A stretch of DNA of 36,906 nucleotides from a virus (IMGVR_UViG_3300037502_002318:1-36906); one strand, 5' to 3'; counted from the first letter of the stretch, positions 17,871 to 24,743 are shown. The notes: generated from the letters alone by a model not told the origin. Translations and numbers: made by a program.

Positions 17871-18509
17871 TCACAATTTCTGCATTAAACCATCTAAAGC
17901 GCTTGCAATCTCTGGAGCGCTAACATCAGCCTTGATTGCTAACGCTTGACCATCCTTGCCTGTGATCTCCTGTTTCTTTGGAGCGTTCCAGCCTTGAAGG
18001 TCAGACAGAATCTTGATTGAACCGTTGGCGTCGTACATCTCAATCTTAGGCCCCATCTTGGTAAAGGTTACCGACTTGATAGCCGCCGCGATAACTGGGT
18101 CTATCTCATCTGTGTGCTTCATTGTCCAGATGGTGTCGAATTCAATCTTTTCGTTACCGTCTTTATCCTTCGTCACAACCTCTACAAGCTTGAATGTGCA
18201 AATGTCGTGTATAGTTGCACGCGCAGTCTTAGAAAGCCTCTCAAGCGCTTCCTGCTTCGTCATAATCACATCTGAGGCGATACTGTTGATTAAAGACTGG
18301 TGGAATTCCTTTACCTTCCCATTACTTACCATAACGCTAGCCGATTTATCTTGCGTCTCTGGCGTCTTAGATGTGCCACCAGCATTGATGTAGGCTTGTC
18401 TCTGACTCATGCCTGGCTTAATTAGCTCAAGCACAAACCGTCTTTGAAGCGGCGTCAACTTGGTCGCTAGCTCTAATTGCTCGGGAGTGAGTTGGATAGG
18501 TTTTGTCAT
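17871..18509 (-). CDS. terS: Terminase small subunit (Terminase_2-like)
   Basis: 212 residues, ATG at 18509 overlapping the preceding small gene by four bases (ATGA). The N-terminal 65 residues contain the helix-turn-helix style DNA-recognition region of the Terminase_2 family: [28 protein letters not shown], then [18 protein letters not shown]. The central part ([16 protein letters not shown] at about 85-105) is also typical. The protein would bind the pac or cos site and recruit the large subunit. The usual adjacency to terL is broken here by the HNH gene. Confidence 0.88.
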   Translation of the reverse strand: MTKPIQLTPEQLELATKLTPLQRRFVLELIKPGMSQRQAYINAGGTSKTPETQDKSASVMVSNGKVKEFHQSLINSIASDVIMTKQEALERLSKTARATIHDICTFKLVEVVTKDKDGNEKIEFDTIWTMKHTDEIDPVIAAAIKSVTFTKMGPKIEMYDANGSIKILSDLQGWNAPKKQEITGKDGQALAIKADVSAPEIASALDGLMQKL

Positions 18510-18652
18510 TTGCTGGCCTTTTTGTTCTTTTTGGATTTACCAGCCATTGAATAGGCGATAGCCACAGCTTGATTGCGTGGCTTACCGTGTTTGATTTCAG
18601 TTGCTATGTTTTCAGCAATGATGTTTTTGCTTGTACCTTTCTTCAATGGCAT
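18506..18652 (-). CDS. Small basic phage protein upstream of terS
   Basis: 48 residues, ATG at 18652, stop overlapping the terS start as ATGA. It begins [20 protein letters not shown], continues [18 protein letters not shown], and ends in a Lys-rich tail. This short MPLKKG...QAVAIA pattern is common in phage genomes beside terminase or structural genes; function is not established. A competing ATG four bases upstream runs into a stop at once. The strong overlap and recognisable pattern make it a real gene despite its size. Confidence 0.8.
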   Translation of the reverse strand: MPLKKGTSKNIIAENIATEIKHGKPRNQAVAIAYSMAGKSKKNKKASK

Positions 18653-18656
18653 GGCA

Positions 18657-18860
18657 TTAACCTGCTGGTGATGGGTCTGTTAGTTCAGCCCACATGATGT
18701 ATAGCTCTGCGTTAGCTGGAGTTACATCGCCGTTATTCACTACTTCGGCAGTGTAGTCGGTGTTAGGCTCTAGCATTCTGATAAAACCGTCCTGGCTAAA
18801 CTGTCCGTTTACGTTCTGGCCCTGACTTGCTGCTCCTGGCATATAAACCGATGGAATCAA
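18657..18860 (-). CDS. Small hypothetical protein
   Basis: 67 residues from a TTG at 18860 that overlaps the previous stop as TTGA and has AGGTGG just upstream; an ATG at 18842 would give 61 residues but lacks a ribosome-binding site. The sequence has a Gly/Gln/Ser-rich start and a beta-like end ([27 protein letters not shown]) suggestive of a small beta-sandwich piece. No family recognised. Its place among the late genes between holin and terminase suggests a minor virion or accessory protein. Confidence 0.6.
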   Translation of the reverse strand: MIPSVYMPGAASQGQNVNGQFSQDGFIRMLEPNTDYTAEVVNNGDVTPANAELYIMWAELTDPSPAG

Positions 18861-19189
18861 CTCGCCACCTGAAGCTGTTGGGGTGTGATATACCTTAACG
18901 GTGCCTTTTGTGCGTCAGCTTTGTTTCTATTGGCGACTAATACAGGAGTACCAGCAGCGGAAACAGTAACACCACCTTTAACTTGGTAGTCCATCTCGTT
19001 TCCGTTTGAGGTGATGTATCTTGCTAAAACCTTAACTCGCTTGCTGCCAGTTCTAACCAGCCACTTACCAATCCCGCCATTGTTGATAATCGCTATCTTT
19101 GAAGAGGCTTCGAATACAAGTCCGTCTTCAATCATCTTTTCGACCGGGTTAATCTCATCGCCGGTGAACTTAGATCTATTTGCTGTCAT
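18857..19189 (-). CDS. Hypothetical beta-rich late protein
   Basis: 110 residues, ATG at 19189, overlapping the holin gene by 14 bases. Alternating hydrophobic strands (SSKIAIINNGGIGKWLVRTG, KRVKVLARYIT, VTVSAAGTPVLVAN) suggest a beta-sandwich or decoration-type fold. No signal peptide, membrane segment or catalytic motif is seen and no family is recognised. The next gene (67 residues) starts four bases before this stop, so the two are probably co-translated and may act together. Confidence 0.62.
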   Translation of the reverse strand: MTANRSKFTGDEINPVEKMIEDGLVFEASSKIAIINNGGIGKWLVRTGSKRVKVLARYITSNGNEMDYQVKGGVTVSAAGTPVLVANRNKADAQKAPLRYITPQQLQVAS

Positions 19190-19592
19190 TGCCTGAATCC
19201 TTCTTTCTTGCCATTAGCTTTGCTGATGATGGTGGTTCGGTAGCAACGCGAGGTAATGAGTTGCTATTTTTTTTTAAGATTTCGCTGATGAGGTAAAGTG
19301 AGCGCGTGCCGTTGTGAGCACAAATGCCGGTGATTGCAGAGGTGATAAAGAAATCGAGTTGATAATATTGGCAAGTCATAGCAGCAATTACACCAACAAA
19401 CCCGCTTATCACGGTTTCAGATAGCCATCCAAAGAAGGTCGGCTTCTGTCCATTCAAGGAGCTGAGATACTTGGCTGTGCCAGCCCATATACTTACGATT
19501 AATAGCCATAAGTACCCTAGTACGCCGTACTCCTGAAGGCGTTGCAAAAAACTTAATGAGTCTTGAGGCATGTTCTTTCCCATAGTTGACAT
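19176..19592 (-). CDS. Holin, lambda S-type (Phage_holin_3-like)
   Basis: 138 residues; ATG at 19592, with further ATGs at residues 4 and 8 that recall the dual-start arrangement of class I holins, though this is not shown. Three hydrophobic segments: about 23-45 (GVLGYLWLLIVSIWAGTA), 61-76 (ISGFVGVIAAMTC) and 82-103 (FFITSAITGICAHNGTRSL). The last resembles the third segment of S-type holins, where an ITAITGxxGHxGT pattern recurs. The C-terminus is basic and hydrophilic. It would form lethal lesions in the inner membrane to release the endolysin. It is the first gene after the likely late promoter. Confidence 0.8.
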   Translation of the reverse strand: MSTMGKNMPQDSLSFLQRLQEYGVLGYLWLLIVSIWAGTAKYLSSLNGQKPTFFGWLSETVISGFVGVIAAMTCQYYQLDFFITSAITGICAHNGTRSLYLISEILKKNSNSLPRVATEPPSSAKLMARKKDSGNDSK

Positions 19593-19614
19593 TATGCTGC
19601 TTGACTTTTACACA

Positions 19615-19651
19615 ATTATACATCCTATGGAAGTAAAACACTATTTCCATA
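19615..19651 (-). promoter_or_regulatory. Likely late promoter with upstream dyad
   Basis: On the minus strand a perfect TATAAT box lies at 19620-19615, 23 bases before the holin ATG. No good -35 box is found 15-18 bases upstream. Instead a dyad TATGGAA - 12 bases - TTCCATA occupies 19651-19626, directly abutting the -10. This suggests a promoter driven or controlled by a bound phage regulator. It is right after a strong terminator and ahead of the whole late operon. Confidence 0.55.
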
Positions 19652-19655
19652 AACA

Positions 19656-19692
19656 AAAAGGCCGCGCCTCGTTGTGAGGTTCGCGGCCTTTT
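19656..19692. terminator. Bidirectional terminator upstream of the late operon
   Basis: A long stem: AAAAGGCCGCG pairs with CGCGGCCTTTT, with an inner CCTC/GAGG helix around a GTTGT loop. Flanking A and T runs are present on both sides, so it can act in either direction. On the minus strand it ends the lysis/tRNA transcript just before the late promoter. Confidence 0.9.
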
Positions 19693-19778
19693 GGCTACAG
19701 TGAGATTATGTTTCACCTAACAAGATAGAGCTTAACGCTGAATCACCACCTTATAACGCCAGAAGCGTGTTGAAAATC

Positions 19779-19853
19779 TGGAGCGACATATCGGATTTGA
19801 ACCGATGACATTCTGATTGGAAGTCAGAAGCTCTACCCCTGAGCTAATGTCGC
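19779..19853 (-). tRNA. tRNA-Gly(UCC)
   Basis: 75 nt including an encoded 3' CCA. Acceptor GCGACAT pairs with ATGTCGC; the D arm has GCTCAGGGGTAGAGC; the anticodon arm is TCTGA-CTTCCAA-TCAGA with anticodon TCC; the T arm is ATCGG-TTCAAAT-CCGAT. It reads GGA codons. Phage tRNAs often supply codons used more by the phage than the host. It is transcribed with the lysis genes and lies 86 bases before the terminator's far edge. Confidence 0.96.
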
Positions 19854-19856
19854 ATT

Positions 19857-19923
19857 GTGGGCCTTCCACCCACCCGCCTTTCGGTTGTCGGGCAAGCAAC
19901 CTGTCTGCACGATGACGGGCCAC
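19857..19923 (-). ncRNA. Candidate structured RNA with H-type pseudoknot, 5' of the tRNA
   Basis: This 67-base domain ends three bases before the tRNA. An outer helix GTGGCC/GGC(C)CCAC with one bulge closes it. Inside, GGTTG pairs with CAACC (stem 1) while GCCCG in its loop pairs with CGGGT six bases downstream (stem 2), forming an H-type pseudoknot at 19872-19901 with loops CTT, A and GAAAGG. No known riboswitch or ribozyme was recognised. It may be a processing signal for the tRNA, a stable RNA, or a riboregulator. Confidence 0.5.
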
Positions 19924-20021
19924 TAGTGAATCTTAATTAACAATCTACGATTAAATTTACGACCAAATCTGATTAGATTCAAGTCTCTTTTGCTTCGCTT
20001 GTTCTTTCTGTCTCTTCTCAT
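19923..20021 (-). CDS. Possible 32-residue basic peptide
   Basis: ATG at 20021 overlaps the stop of the 3TM-holin-like gene as ATGA, giving a 32-residue peptide with 13 Arg or Lys (MRRDRKNKRSKRDLNLIRFG then RKFNRRLLIKIH). There is AAGGGC about nine bases upstream. It is not a lipoprotein and does not look like an Rz1 spanin. The overlap supports translation, but the peptide is short and its stop falls at the edge of the structured RNA, so it could be a chance frame. Confidence 0.35.
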   Translation of the reverse strand: MRRDRKNKRSKRDLNLIRFGRKFNRRLLIKIH

Positions 20022-20413
20022 CGTTTGATTGCCCTTATGCCGATAGCGGCAAGACAGACCATGAACAGCAAATCATTGTACTCAGGAAGAAGCTCTTTAA
20101 GTGCAGTTACGCCAGCCTTAGCAGCTTCAGCAGCGGCAGGATTACCAGTGTAAGCGGAATACATCACAGAAAGGAACAGAACCGGGACAGGAAGAGAGAT
20201 TATCAGTGTGATGTACTCGTCCTTCCAACTACCGTTACCAGCATTCTCAGCGAATATCTTATCAAGCTCAGCCGCCTTGTCCTCAGCATTAGCGATTCTA
20301 TTCGCCTGAGCAAGCTTCAGCTTTGTCTTGTTGTCGTTACGCTTCTCAAAGAAGCCAGTTATCGGTGATACTATTCCGCTTATCGCGGCGCTTATCCAAG
20401 TTCCAACGCTCAT
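20018..20413 (-). CDS. Holin-like membrane protein (3TM holin type)
   Basis: 131 residues, ATG at 20413 overlapping the endolysin stop by four bases. An amphipathic N-terminus (TWISAAISGIVSPITGFF) leads to a charged helix at about 23-55 and then two membrane segments: WKDEYITLIISLPVPVLFLSVMYSAY (about 63-88) and LLFMVCLAAIGIRAIKR (about 114-130). The WKDEY followed by a long membrane segment is typical of the gene-transfer-agent type 3TM holins, which lie next to endolysins in many phages. It probably permits endolysin export or acts as a second holin. No spanin gene was recognised nearby. Confidence 0.65.
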   Translation of the reverse strand: MSVGTWISAAISGIVSPITGFFEKRNDNKTKLKLAQANRIANAEDKAAELDKIFAENAGNGSWKDEYITLIISLPVPVLFLSVMYSAYTGNPAAAEAAKAGVTALKELLPEYNDLLFMVCLAAIGIRAIKR

Positions 20414-20928
20414 TCTCTAGCATCCTCTGCCGCTAATTTCAAATTATCAGCAAGTCGGCGCGACCATCCTTTTCCGTACTTGCTCCATGTCTTAATATCA
20501 GTATAGAACTTAAGTCGCTCGTGGTTAAAAAGCAGAGCAAGAGATAACTGATCTAAATTAGAGATTGCACGCATTGAGTTCTTACCAATAATTCCGTCAT
20601 CAATAACACCAGCAGCTCTTTGCAGCATCTTTGCAGCATTGCGAAATCCGTGGTTAATTGAAGCGTCGAACATTTGGTACTGCATTGCTTTTGGTAATTG
20701 GTCAATGCCGTTCTTAATCCAAAAGTCATTGAAGTAGATAGTTTGCGCTTCGTCTAGATTTAGGTTTTTGATATCTAGGTGGGGGTATGACATAGCGGAA
20801 ATACCAAACTTAGTGCCTTTAAGTTCGCCTTCACCTACTTTTCCACTAGTCCAGTTACCGCGATCGTTCTGGTCGTCAGTAAATCCACCTTCGTGACCAA
20901 TTACTCTTTCGAATGATTTGTAAAACAT
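20410..20928 (-). CDS. Endolysin (glycosyl hydrolase 108 family, N-acetylmuramidase-like)
   Basis: 172 residues, ATG at 20928. The start contains the family active-site pattern: FERVIGHEGGFTDDQNDRGNWT, with catalytic Glu at residue 13. GTKFGISAMSYP follows at about 38-50. The C-terminal part (about 95-170: LQRAAGVIDDGIIGKNSMRAI and NHERLKFYTDI) matches the PG_binding_3 module usually attached to GH108. No signal peptide is present, so release needs a holin. It cleaves peptidoglycan at lysis and is encoded right after a terminator, ahead of the holin-like gene. Confidence 0.92.
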   Translation of the reverse strand: MFYKSFERVIGHEGGFTDDQNDRGNWTSGKVGEGELKGTKFGISAMSYPHLDIKNLNLDEAQTIYFNDFWIKNGIDQLPKAMQYQMFDASINHGFRNAAKMLQRAAGVIDDGIIGKNSMRAISNLDQLSLALLFNHERLKFYTDIKTWSKYGKGWSRRLADNLKLAAEDARE

Positions 20929-20952
20929 ACTTACCTCTCAGTGTTAAATGTA

Positions 20953-20978
20953 GAAAAGCCCCGAACAATGTCGAGGCT
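20953..20978 (-). terminator. Terminator between the leftward early operon and the endolysin
   Basis: On the minus strand AGCCTCGA pairs with TCGGGGCT (8 bp, one G-U) around CATTGT, followed by TTTTC. It lies 16 bases after the stop of the preceding gene and 25 bases before the endolysin start, so lysis genes would need antitermination or their own promoter. Confidence 0.75.
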
Positions 20979-20993
20979 GGTTTGCTTGTTGCC

Positions 20994-21308
20994 TTATGAT
21001 TCGTAAATTCGACAATGGATATCATCAGGTGTGGTTACTGTTAGTTGACATCCGTAGTCTTTAGGGTTGTATTCGAAAGACCAACCTTTTAGCGGCAAAT
21101 CCTGCTCATCAACTGGCTCTATTGAAATAGTCCAGCAATCACCATTATTTGCGTACTGTCCGTGAATCAGGACTATCTCACTTTTTGAATTGACATCAAA
21201 TAGAGCGTATGACATCAGTTCACCTCGAGAGCAATCATCCTGCTCTTCCAAAAAGTCTCCTGATACACAGAATAAATCGTCACTACATCCAAAAAATTCA
21301 TATTTCAT
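20994..21308 (-). CDS. Hypothetical protein, end of leftward early operon
   Basis: 104 residues, ATG at 21308, with AGGAG ten bases upstream inside the end of a possible small gene. The sequence is acidic and appears to be beta-rich (SEIVLIHGQYANNGDCWTISI, GWSFEYNPKDYGCQLTVTT), with five cysteines spread through it. No membrane segment or family is recognised. It is the last gene before a terminator. Confidence 0.6.
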   Translation of the reverse strand: MKYEFFGCSDDLFCVSGDFLEEQDDCSRGELMSYALFDVNSKSEIVLIHGQYANNGDCWTISIEPVDEQDLPLKGWSFEYNPKDYGCQLTVTTPDDIHCRIYES

Positions 21309-21310
21309 TT

Positions 21311-21442
21311 TTAAATCACTCCTAACTCAATTGCCCATTTAAATAAACTAACCATTCCATAATCCCATGCAATTCCAAATATGCACCAAGGGATAAATAT
21401 GGATAGGTCTGATTTTAGTTGCTCGCTAATTCCATTAAACAA
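21311..21442 (-). CDS. Possible 43-residue membrane protein
   Basis: A TTG start at 21442, in the same frame as and 12 bases beyond the previous stop, opens a frame ending three bases before the next start. AGGA lies ten bases upstream. The product has a hydrophobic core, SIFIPWCIFGIAWDYGMVSL then FKWAIELGVI, with a short polar N-terminus. It fills an otherwise unexplained 145-base gap and its end carries the next gene's ribosome-binding site. No ATG start is available, which lowers confidence. Confidence 0.45.
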   Translation of the reverse strand: MFNGISEQLKSDLSIFIPWCIFGIAWDYGMVSLFKWAIELGVI

Positions 21443-21454
21443 ATTAGATGTTTC

Positions 21455-21652
21455 CTACTTTGATTTTTTAAGCACAGGAATCTGAGCAATAGCAACCATG
21501 CTGTAGACATCTAGATCATATCCGTCTAATACAGCCTGTTCCTTTGCCACTTCCTCTGCTGTGTTATAGTCGCCAGTATCAACCAGGTATTCCAGAAACT
21601 TTCTAGATTTAGTGTCAACTAAGGCGACTCTCATTACGTTATTTAATTTCAT
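21455..21652 (-). CDS. Small hypothetical protein
   Basis: 65 residues from ATG 21652, which overlaps the preceding gene by 14 bases; an upstream ATG at 21667 would lie deeper in that gene. The sequence runs beta-helix-beta: MRVALVDTKSRKFLEYLVD, then NTAEEVAKEQAVLDGYDLD, then VYSMVAIAQIPVL. It is a compact alpha/beta mini-protein with no recognised family. Position in a run of overlapping small genes suggests an early accessory or host-takeover function. Confidence 0.58.
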   Translation of the reverse strand: MKLNNVMRVALVDTKSRKFLEYLVDTGDYNTAEEVAKEQAVLDGYDLDVYSMVAIAQIPVLKKSK

Positions 21653-22040
21653 CCCAAAGCTCTTCATCTATTGAAGGCTTGCGGTAATTCTTGATTTTCC
21701 CGCTTTCGCAAATATCAAGAATTATGTAGTCACCATAGCCGTCATCGCCGTGACAAAGAAACTCATCAGGAACGTAATAATTATTATACTTAGCGATCTT
21801 GTTTTTATCTTCGTCTAGGAGGAAGCACTCTCCAGCATCGCATACCTTGAAATGGATATTAGCTACAACACCAATGGGCCAATCAACAATTACACCATTT
21901 TCAATATCGACAATCGGAGCCCAAATGTCGCCAGATTTAAACGGAACATTATCGCCATCTTCATCATTCTCACCGTTAATGGTGGCATCTTCCCAGTAAC
22001 GAACCTGAGCTTCTACTTTTAAGTATCTAGCTTTATACAT
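21639..22040 (-). CDS. Hypothetical acidic protein
   Basis: 133 residues, ATG at 22040. It starts MYKARYLKVEAQVRYWEDATING and proceeds through an acidic loop (NDEDGDNVPF) to a beta-rich centre (GDIWAPIVDIENGVIVDWPIGVVANIHFKVCD), then KYNNYYVPDEFLCHG. The order of these elements is like a small phage protein type found in many gammaproteobacterial phages, whose function is unknown. It ends with an acidic helix that overlaps the next gene. No catalytic residues can be named. Confidence 0.62.
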   Translation of the reverse strand: MYKARYLKVEAQVRYWEDATINGENDEDGDNVPFKSGDIWAPIVDIENGVIVDWPIGVVANIHFKVCDAGECFLLDEDKNKIAKYNNYYVPDEFLCHGDDGYGDYIILDICESGKIKNYRKPSIDEELWDEIK

Positions 22041-22041
22041 A

Positions 22042-22281
22042 TTATTTACCTTTACTTTGTTTATCTAATTCAGACTTCGCCGCAATAAAGCAGGCGATCA
22101 CCGCTACAATTTCATTGCCATGAAACTCTTGGTTCCAAAGACCAGCTTCACGCAATGCCTTTCTTGCTTCCTTTGAAAGAACAGCAAGTGCTTCTTCTGC
22201 TGTTTTGGCTTCGTTAACGTGAGTAACTTGGCCGGCAGGCGCAGGGGCCGCTTTTTTGAATAGCTCGGTTATTTTTCCCAC
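22042..22281 (-). CDS. Small hypothetical protein
   Basis: 79 residues, ATG at 22281 with AGGAG upstream. It begins with a short basic helix (GKITELFKKAAPAPAG), then an Ala/Glu/Lys helix (AEEALAVLSKEARKALREAG) and a hydrophobic helix (EIVAVIACFIAAKSEL). No signal peptide. It could bind protein or DNA, but nothing specific can be read. Gap to the next gene is one base. Confidence 0.6.
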   Translation of the reverse strand: MGKITELFKKAAPAPAGQVTHVNEAKTAEEALAVLSKEARKALREAGLWNQEFHGNEIVAVIACFIAAKSELDKQSKGK

Positions 22282-22290
22282 TTCCTTCTC

Positions 22291-22599
22291 CTATCTAAAA
22301 ACGTTATTCAAAATCTGAGTGTTGCTTTCTTCTTTGTAGCCAGTGAAAGCATAGATACGGTAAGGGTTGCATCTTTCGCTAAACTTCTTAACTGAGTATA
22401 CGAACCCAAACCATCGTTTAGTGTTTCTTATATGCGCCGATATTTTGCTAGATTCAATGTCGAGTTCCTTGGCTAAACCTTCCACAGTGAACTCGACATT
22501 TGGGTTGTCAAGCAGCCATTCAATAAACACTTGTTGATCACTTCGCGTTGGTCGCTTGGTTTTCTCGTATCTTTTCCTAGCTGCTTGAACCCATTCCAT
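22291..22599 (-). CDS. Winged-helix-like putative DNA-binding protein
   Basis: 102 residues, ATG at 22599. Residues about 18-75 read as a winged helix-turn-helix: RSDQQVFIEWLLDNPN, then FTVEGLAKELDIESSKISAHIRNT as the turn and recognition helix, and WFGFVYSVKKFSERCNPYRIYAF as the wing. The N-terminus is strongly basic. It is a candidate regulator of middle or late transcription, which is of interest because the late promoter lacks a -35 box. This link is speculative. Confidence 0.55.
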   Translation of the reverse strand: MEWVQAARKRYEKTKRPTRSDQQVFIEWLLDNPNVEFTVEGLAKELDIESSKISAHIRNTKRWFGFVYSVKKFSERCNPYRIYAFTGYKEESNTQILNNVFR

Positions 22600-22616
22600 A
22601 CTTAACTACCTAGTGA

Positions 22617-23438
22617 TTAGCTTTCGCCGATGAAGGTTTTTAGCTTAGAGTCCTTGAACATCTCGGTTAGGATTTCTTTGAACTCTTCAGCCATGTCTTC
22701 TTCTTGCGCTTCAAGCTTAACAATGCGAAGGCATAAAGCAGGTTTTTGACCGCTAGTGATGATTGATACGCGAACGTCAAACTCACGCTCTGATAGGCCA
22801 TGCCAAGGAACGCAGGTGAACTTAATACATGCAGGGATCTGGCTTGCATTTCGAGCTTCGATTTTTTCCATTTCGCTCATAGACTCGTGGAAGTCACCGA
22901 CATTGCTACCGCGCTCTTTTACTTCATCAATGGTAATGTCGCGGAATCGCTGAGCAGCCATTGCAGGTTTAATGGCTTCGCCCTCAGAGGTGAAGATTTG
23001 AACATTATCAGCCCAGTCTTCAATGAAGTCTGATGCACTCTTCTGGCTGATGTGATCGCCGTTTATTTGAAGCAACGCAACAAAAGCGGCTGTCTTATCA
23101 AGTTGAAGTTTAGCGTTGTGACGCTGGTGAAGTGGCTTGTCTTCGGTGCCCAAGTCAAAGATAGACTCTGAACGCATTAAGTCGGAGTTAACGAAACACT
23201 TCGCGCCTTCTTTGTCGAACTCTTTACAGTACTCACCAAAGTCATGGATAGACTTTGTTGAGAAGTTGAATCGGTAAGATGTACGGTGTTCCATGTGCTT
23301 TTCTAGATCTGAAAGCTGAACACCATCAGGAAGCGCGACGATAGGGGCAACAGTGGCGATCTCACCAAGAGCCTTGTTTACGTCTGCAAGTAAAGCTGTT
23401 TGTTCTAGGTGTTGGATTGCGTCTTTAGTCATTGACAT
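22617..23438 (-). CDS. DUF2303 family protein
   Basis: 273 residues, ATG at 23438. It matches the DUF2303 pattern: VALPDGVQLSDLEKHMEHRT near residues 35-55, FNFSTKSIHDFGEYC at about 57-72, KCFVNSDLMRSESIFDLGT at about 80-98 and HNAKLQLDKTAAFVALL at about 107-124. The family is common in early recombination regions of phages; its function is not established. Here it follows exonuclease and annealing genes in the leftward early operon, which suggests a link to DNA metabolism. Confidence 0.85.
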   Translation of the reverse strand: MSMTKDAIQHLEQTALLADVNKALGEIATVAPIVALPDGVQLSDLEKHMEHRTSYRFNFSTKSIHDFGEYCKEFDKEGAKCFVNSDLMRSESIFDLGTEDKPLHQRHNAKLQLDKTAAFVALLQINGDHISQKSASDFIEDWADNVQIFTSEGEAIKPAMAAQRFRDITIDEVKERGSNVGDFHESMSEMEKIEARNASQIPACIKFTCVPWHGLSEREFDVRVSIITSGQKPALCLRIVKLEAQEEDMAEEFKEILTEMFKDSKLKTFIGES

Positions 23439-23471
23439 AGTTATTTACTCTCTAAATTAGTTAGGTTTAAA

Positions 23472-23487
23472 GCCGGCCTTAACCGGC
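23472..23487 (-). promoter_or_regulatory. Small GC hairpin between early genes
   Basis: Minus strand GCCGG-TTAAGG-CCGGC, followed by TTTAAA. A 5-bp stem is weak for full termination; it may attenuate or protect the transcript end between the 128-residue gene and the DUF2303 gene. Confidence 0.35.
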
Positions 23488-23499
23488 AGTTAGTGGTGA

Positions 23500-23886
23500 T
23501 TAGTTAATGCGACGAACTTTAGGATCTACGCCGTCAGCTTGAGTCTGAAGACTGAATTGACCGTGATCGTTTTCTTCAGGAGCGTTAATAGTAAGCTTGC
23601 CGCCTTTCCCAACAAAGAAAGCAGTATCGGTAATGTCTTCTTCGAACTTCTTACCGCGCTTGGTTGGATTGCTGGTTGATAGCTTGTGGCTAACGATAAC
23701 CTGATCGTTGTCGCCCATCTGTTGAAAGGTAAATTCAAGTGTCACCTTAGCTTTCTTGCTTCCGATGCCGTGAGTGATTTGAGCTAGCGCTGCGTCACTT
23801 AGTGCAAGAGCAAGTTTCTCTTCAAGGATTCCAGCGTTACATTCGCCAATAAAGTCAGCTACGTTTGTTTTACGTTCGTATGCCAT
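23500..23886 (-). CDS. Hypothetical protein upstream of DUF2303
   Basis: 128 residues, ATG at 23886. The first 40 residues are helical (VADFIGECNAGILEEKLALALSDAAL), and the rest is beta-rich (KAKVTLEFTFQQM, QVIVSHKLSTSNP, GGKLTINAP). Small proteins of this form are often found next to DUF2303 genes, and I expect the two to be functionally paired, but no activity is known. It lies four bases after the exonuclease in the transcript order. Confidence 0.62.
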   Translation of the reverse strand: MAYERKTNVADFIGECNAGILEEKLALALSDAALAQITHGIGSKKAKVTLEFTFQQMGDNDQVIVSHKLSTSNPTKRGKKFEEDITDTAFFVGKGGKLTINAPEENDHGQFSLQTQADGVDPKVRRIN

Positions 23887-23890
23887 GGTT

Positions 23891-24478
23891 TTATTCTCCG
23901 TCTTTCATTGCAAAGTAGATTTCCATACACGCTTTAGCATCAGCCATTGCCGTATGAGCGTTTTCTAGTTTCTTGCCTGTAAAGTGTTCATAGGCTTCTT
24001 CTAGTTTAGGGTTTTTATAACCGTATCGACCTTTTGGCAGAAGCTGACAAATTGGCTTAGCCATTAGCATAGTGTCGTGATGGTTATCTTTTTCAGCCCA
24101 TGCGTCCATAATGTCGTCGCCATATCCGTATCGTTTTAGGCCGATGCGAATGATGCGCTGGTCAAATGTTCGGTTGTGAGCAACGCGCTCACCTTTTCCG
24201 CAGCACTGCTCTAGAAGCATATCGATAGCTTCACGCTCAGGAATACCCTTCTCAAGAGCGATTTCAGTTGTGATTCCGTGAATCTCTGCAACTTCATCAG
24301 GGATTACCCAACCATCAGGCTTGATGATTACATCAACTTCTTTGATGATTTCGCGAGTTTCAGCATTGCAAGTGATAAAGCCAAGCTGAACAAGATGAGG
24401 CTGGCTAGCGTCATCACTAGGTACTTTCCAGTTAGGTAGCCCAGTTGTTTCCGTGTCGTAGAATGTAATTGTTTTCAT
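23891..24478 (-). CDS. DnaQ-like 3'-5' exonuclease (DEDDh)
   Basis: 195 residues from ATG 24478, with GGGAA upstream; a longer in-frame start at 24544 lies inside the preceding gene. DEDDh residues are complete: D8 and E10 in YDTETTG, D106 in AHNRTFDQ, and H175 with D180 in HTAMADAKA. The layout resembles the proofreading-type exonuclease domain. Beside a Rad52-like annealing protein, it could resect DNA ends for recombination or process the nascent strand. The phage has no recognised DNA polymerase, so a proofreading partner would be the host enzyme. Confidence 0.88.
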   Translation of the reverse strand: MKTITFYDTETTGLPNWKVPSDDASQPHLVQLGFITCNAETREIIKEVDVIIKPDGWVIPDEVAEIHGITTEIALEKGIPEREAIDMLLEQCCGKGERVAHNRTFDQRIIRIGLKRYGYGDDIMDAWAEKDNHHDTMLMAKPICQLLPKGRYGYKNPKLEEAYEHFTGKKLENAHTAMADAKACMEIYFAMKDGE

Positions 24479-24479
24479 T

Positions 24480-24743
24480 TTAATTTCCCGTGTTAAATAC
24501 AATATCTTCCCAATCACTAACCCATTGAGAAAGGTTGTTAGCATTGGCGCATCGTTCTACTTCACTGCGCTTTGCTCCTGCGTTAAATGCCTCTTTTAGC
24601 CATTCAACGAATTCTTGCGGAGTTCGACCAATCAGAGTCGCATCCCAAACTCTTTTAACAAAAGGGCTATTCGCCTGTACCCCGCCGTGAGGCTTGTAAA
24701 TCAGACTTCCGTTTTCATGTAAATAATATTCGCCTTGTACCAT
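24480..24743 (-). CDS. Small phage protein upstream of exonuclease
   Basis: 87 residues, ATG at 24743. The first part is strand-rich and small ([21 protein letters not shown]), followed by [25 protein letters not shown] and a helix ending DWEDIVF. Proteins beginning this way occur in other phage recombination regions with unknown role. The stop is one base before the exonuclease ATG, so the pair is likely co-translated. Confidence 0.65.
   Translation of the reverse strand: MVQGEYYLHENGSLIYKPHGGVQANSPFVKRVWDATLIGRTPQEFVEWLKEAFNAGAKRSEVERCANANNLSQWVSDWEDIVFNTGN

Noticed and set aside
19732-19923. A 63-codon leftward frame over the tRNA
   Set aside because: It reads through the tRNA and the pseudoknot; its sequence is what a translated tRNA looks like (VELLTSNQ and GSNPICRS).
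19857-19923. A second tRNA gene
   Set aside because: There is no D-arm or TTC-type T-loop pattern and the stems form a pseudoknot, not a cloverleaf.
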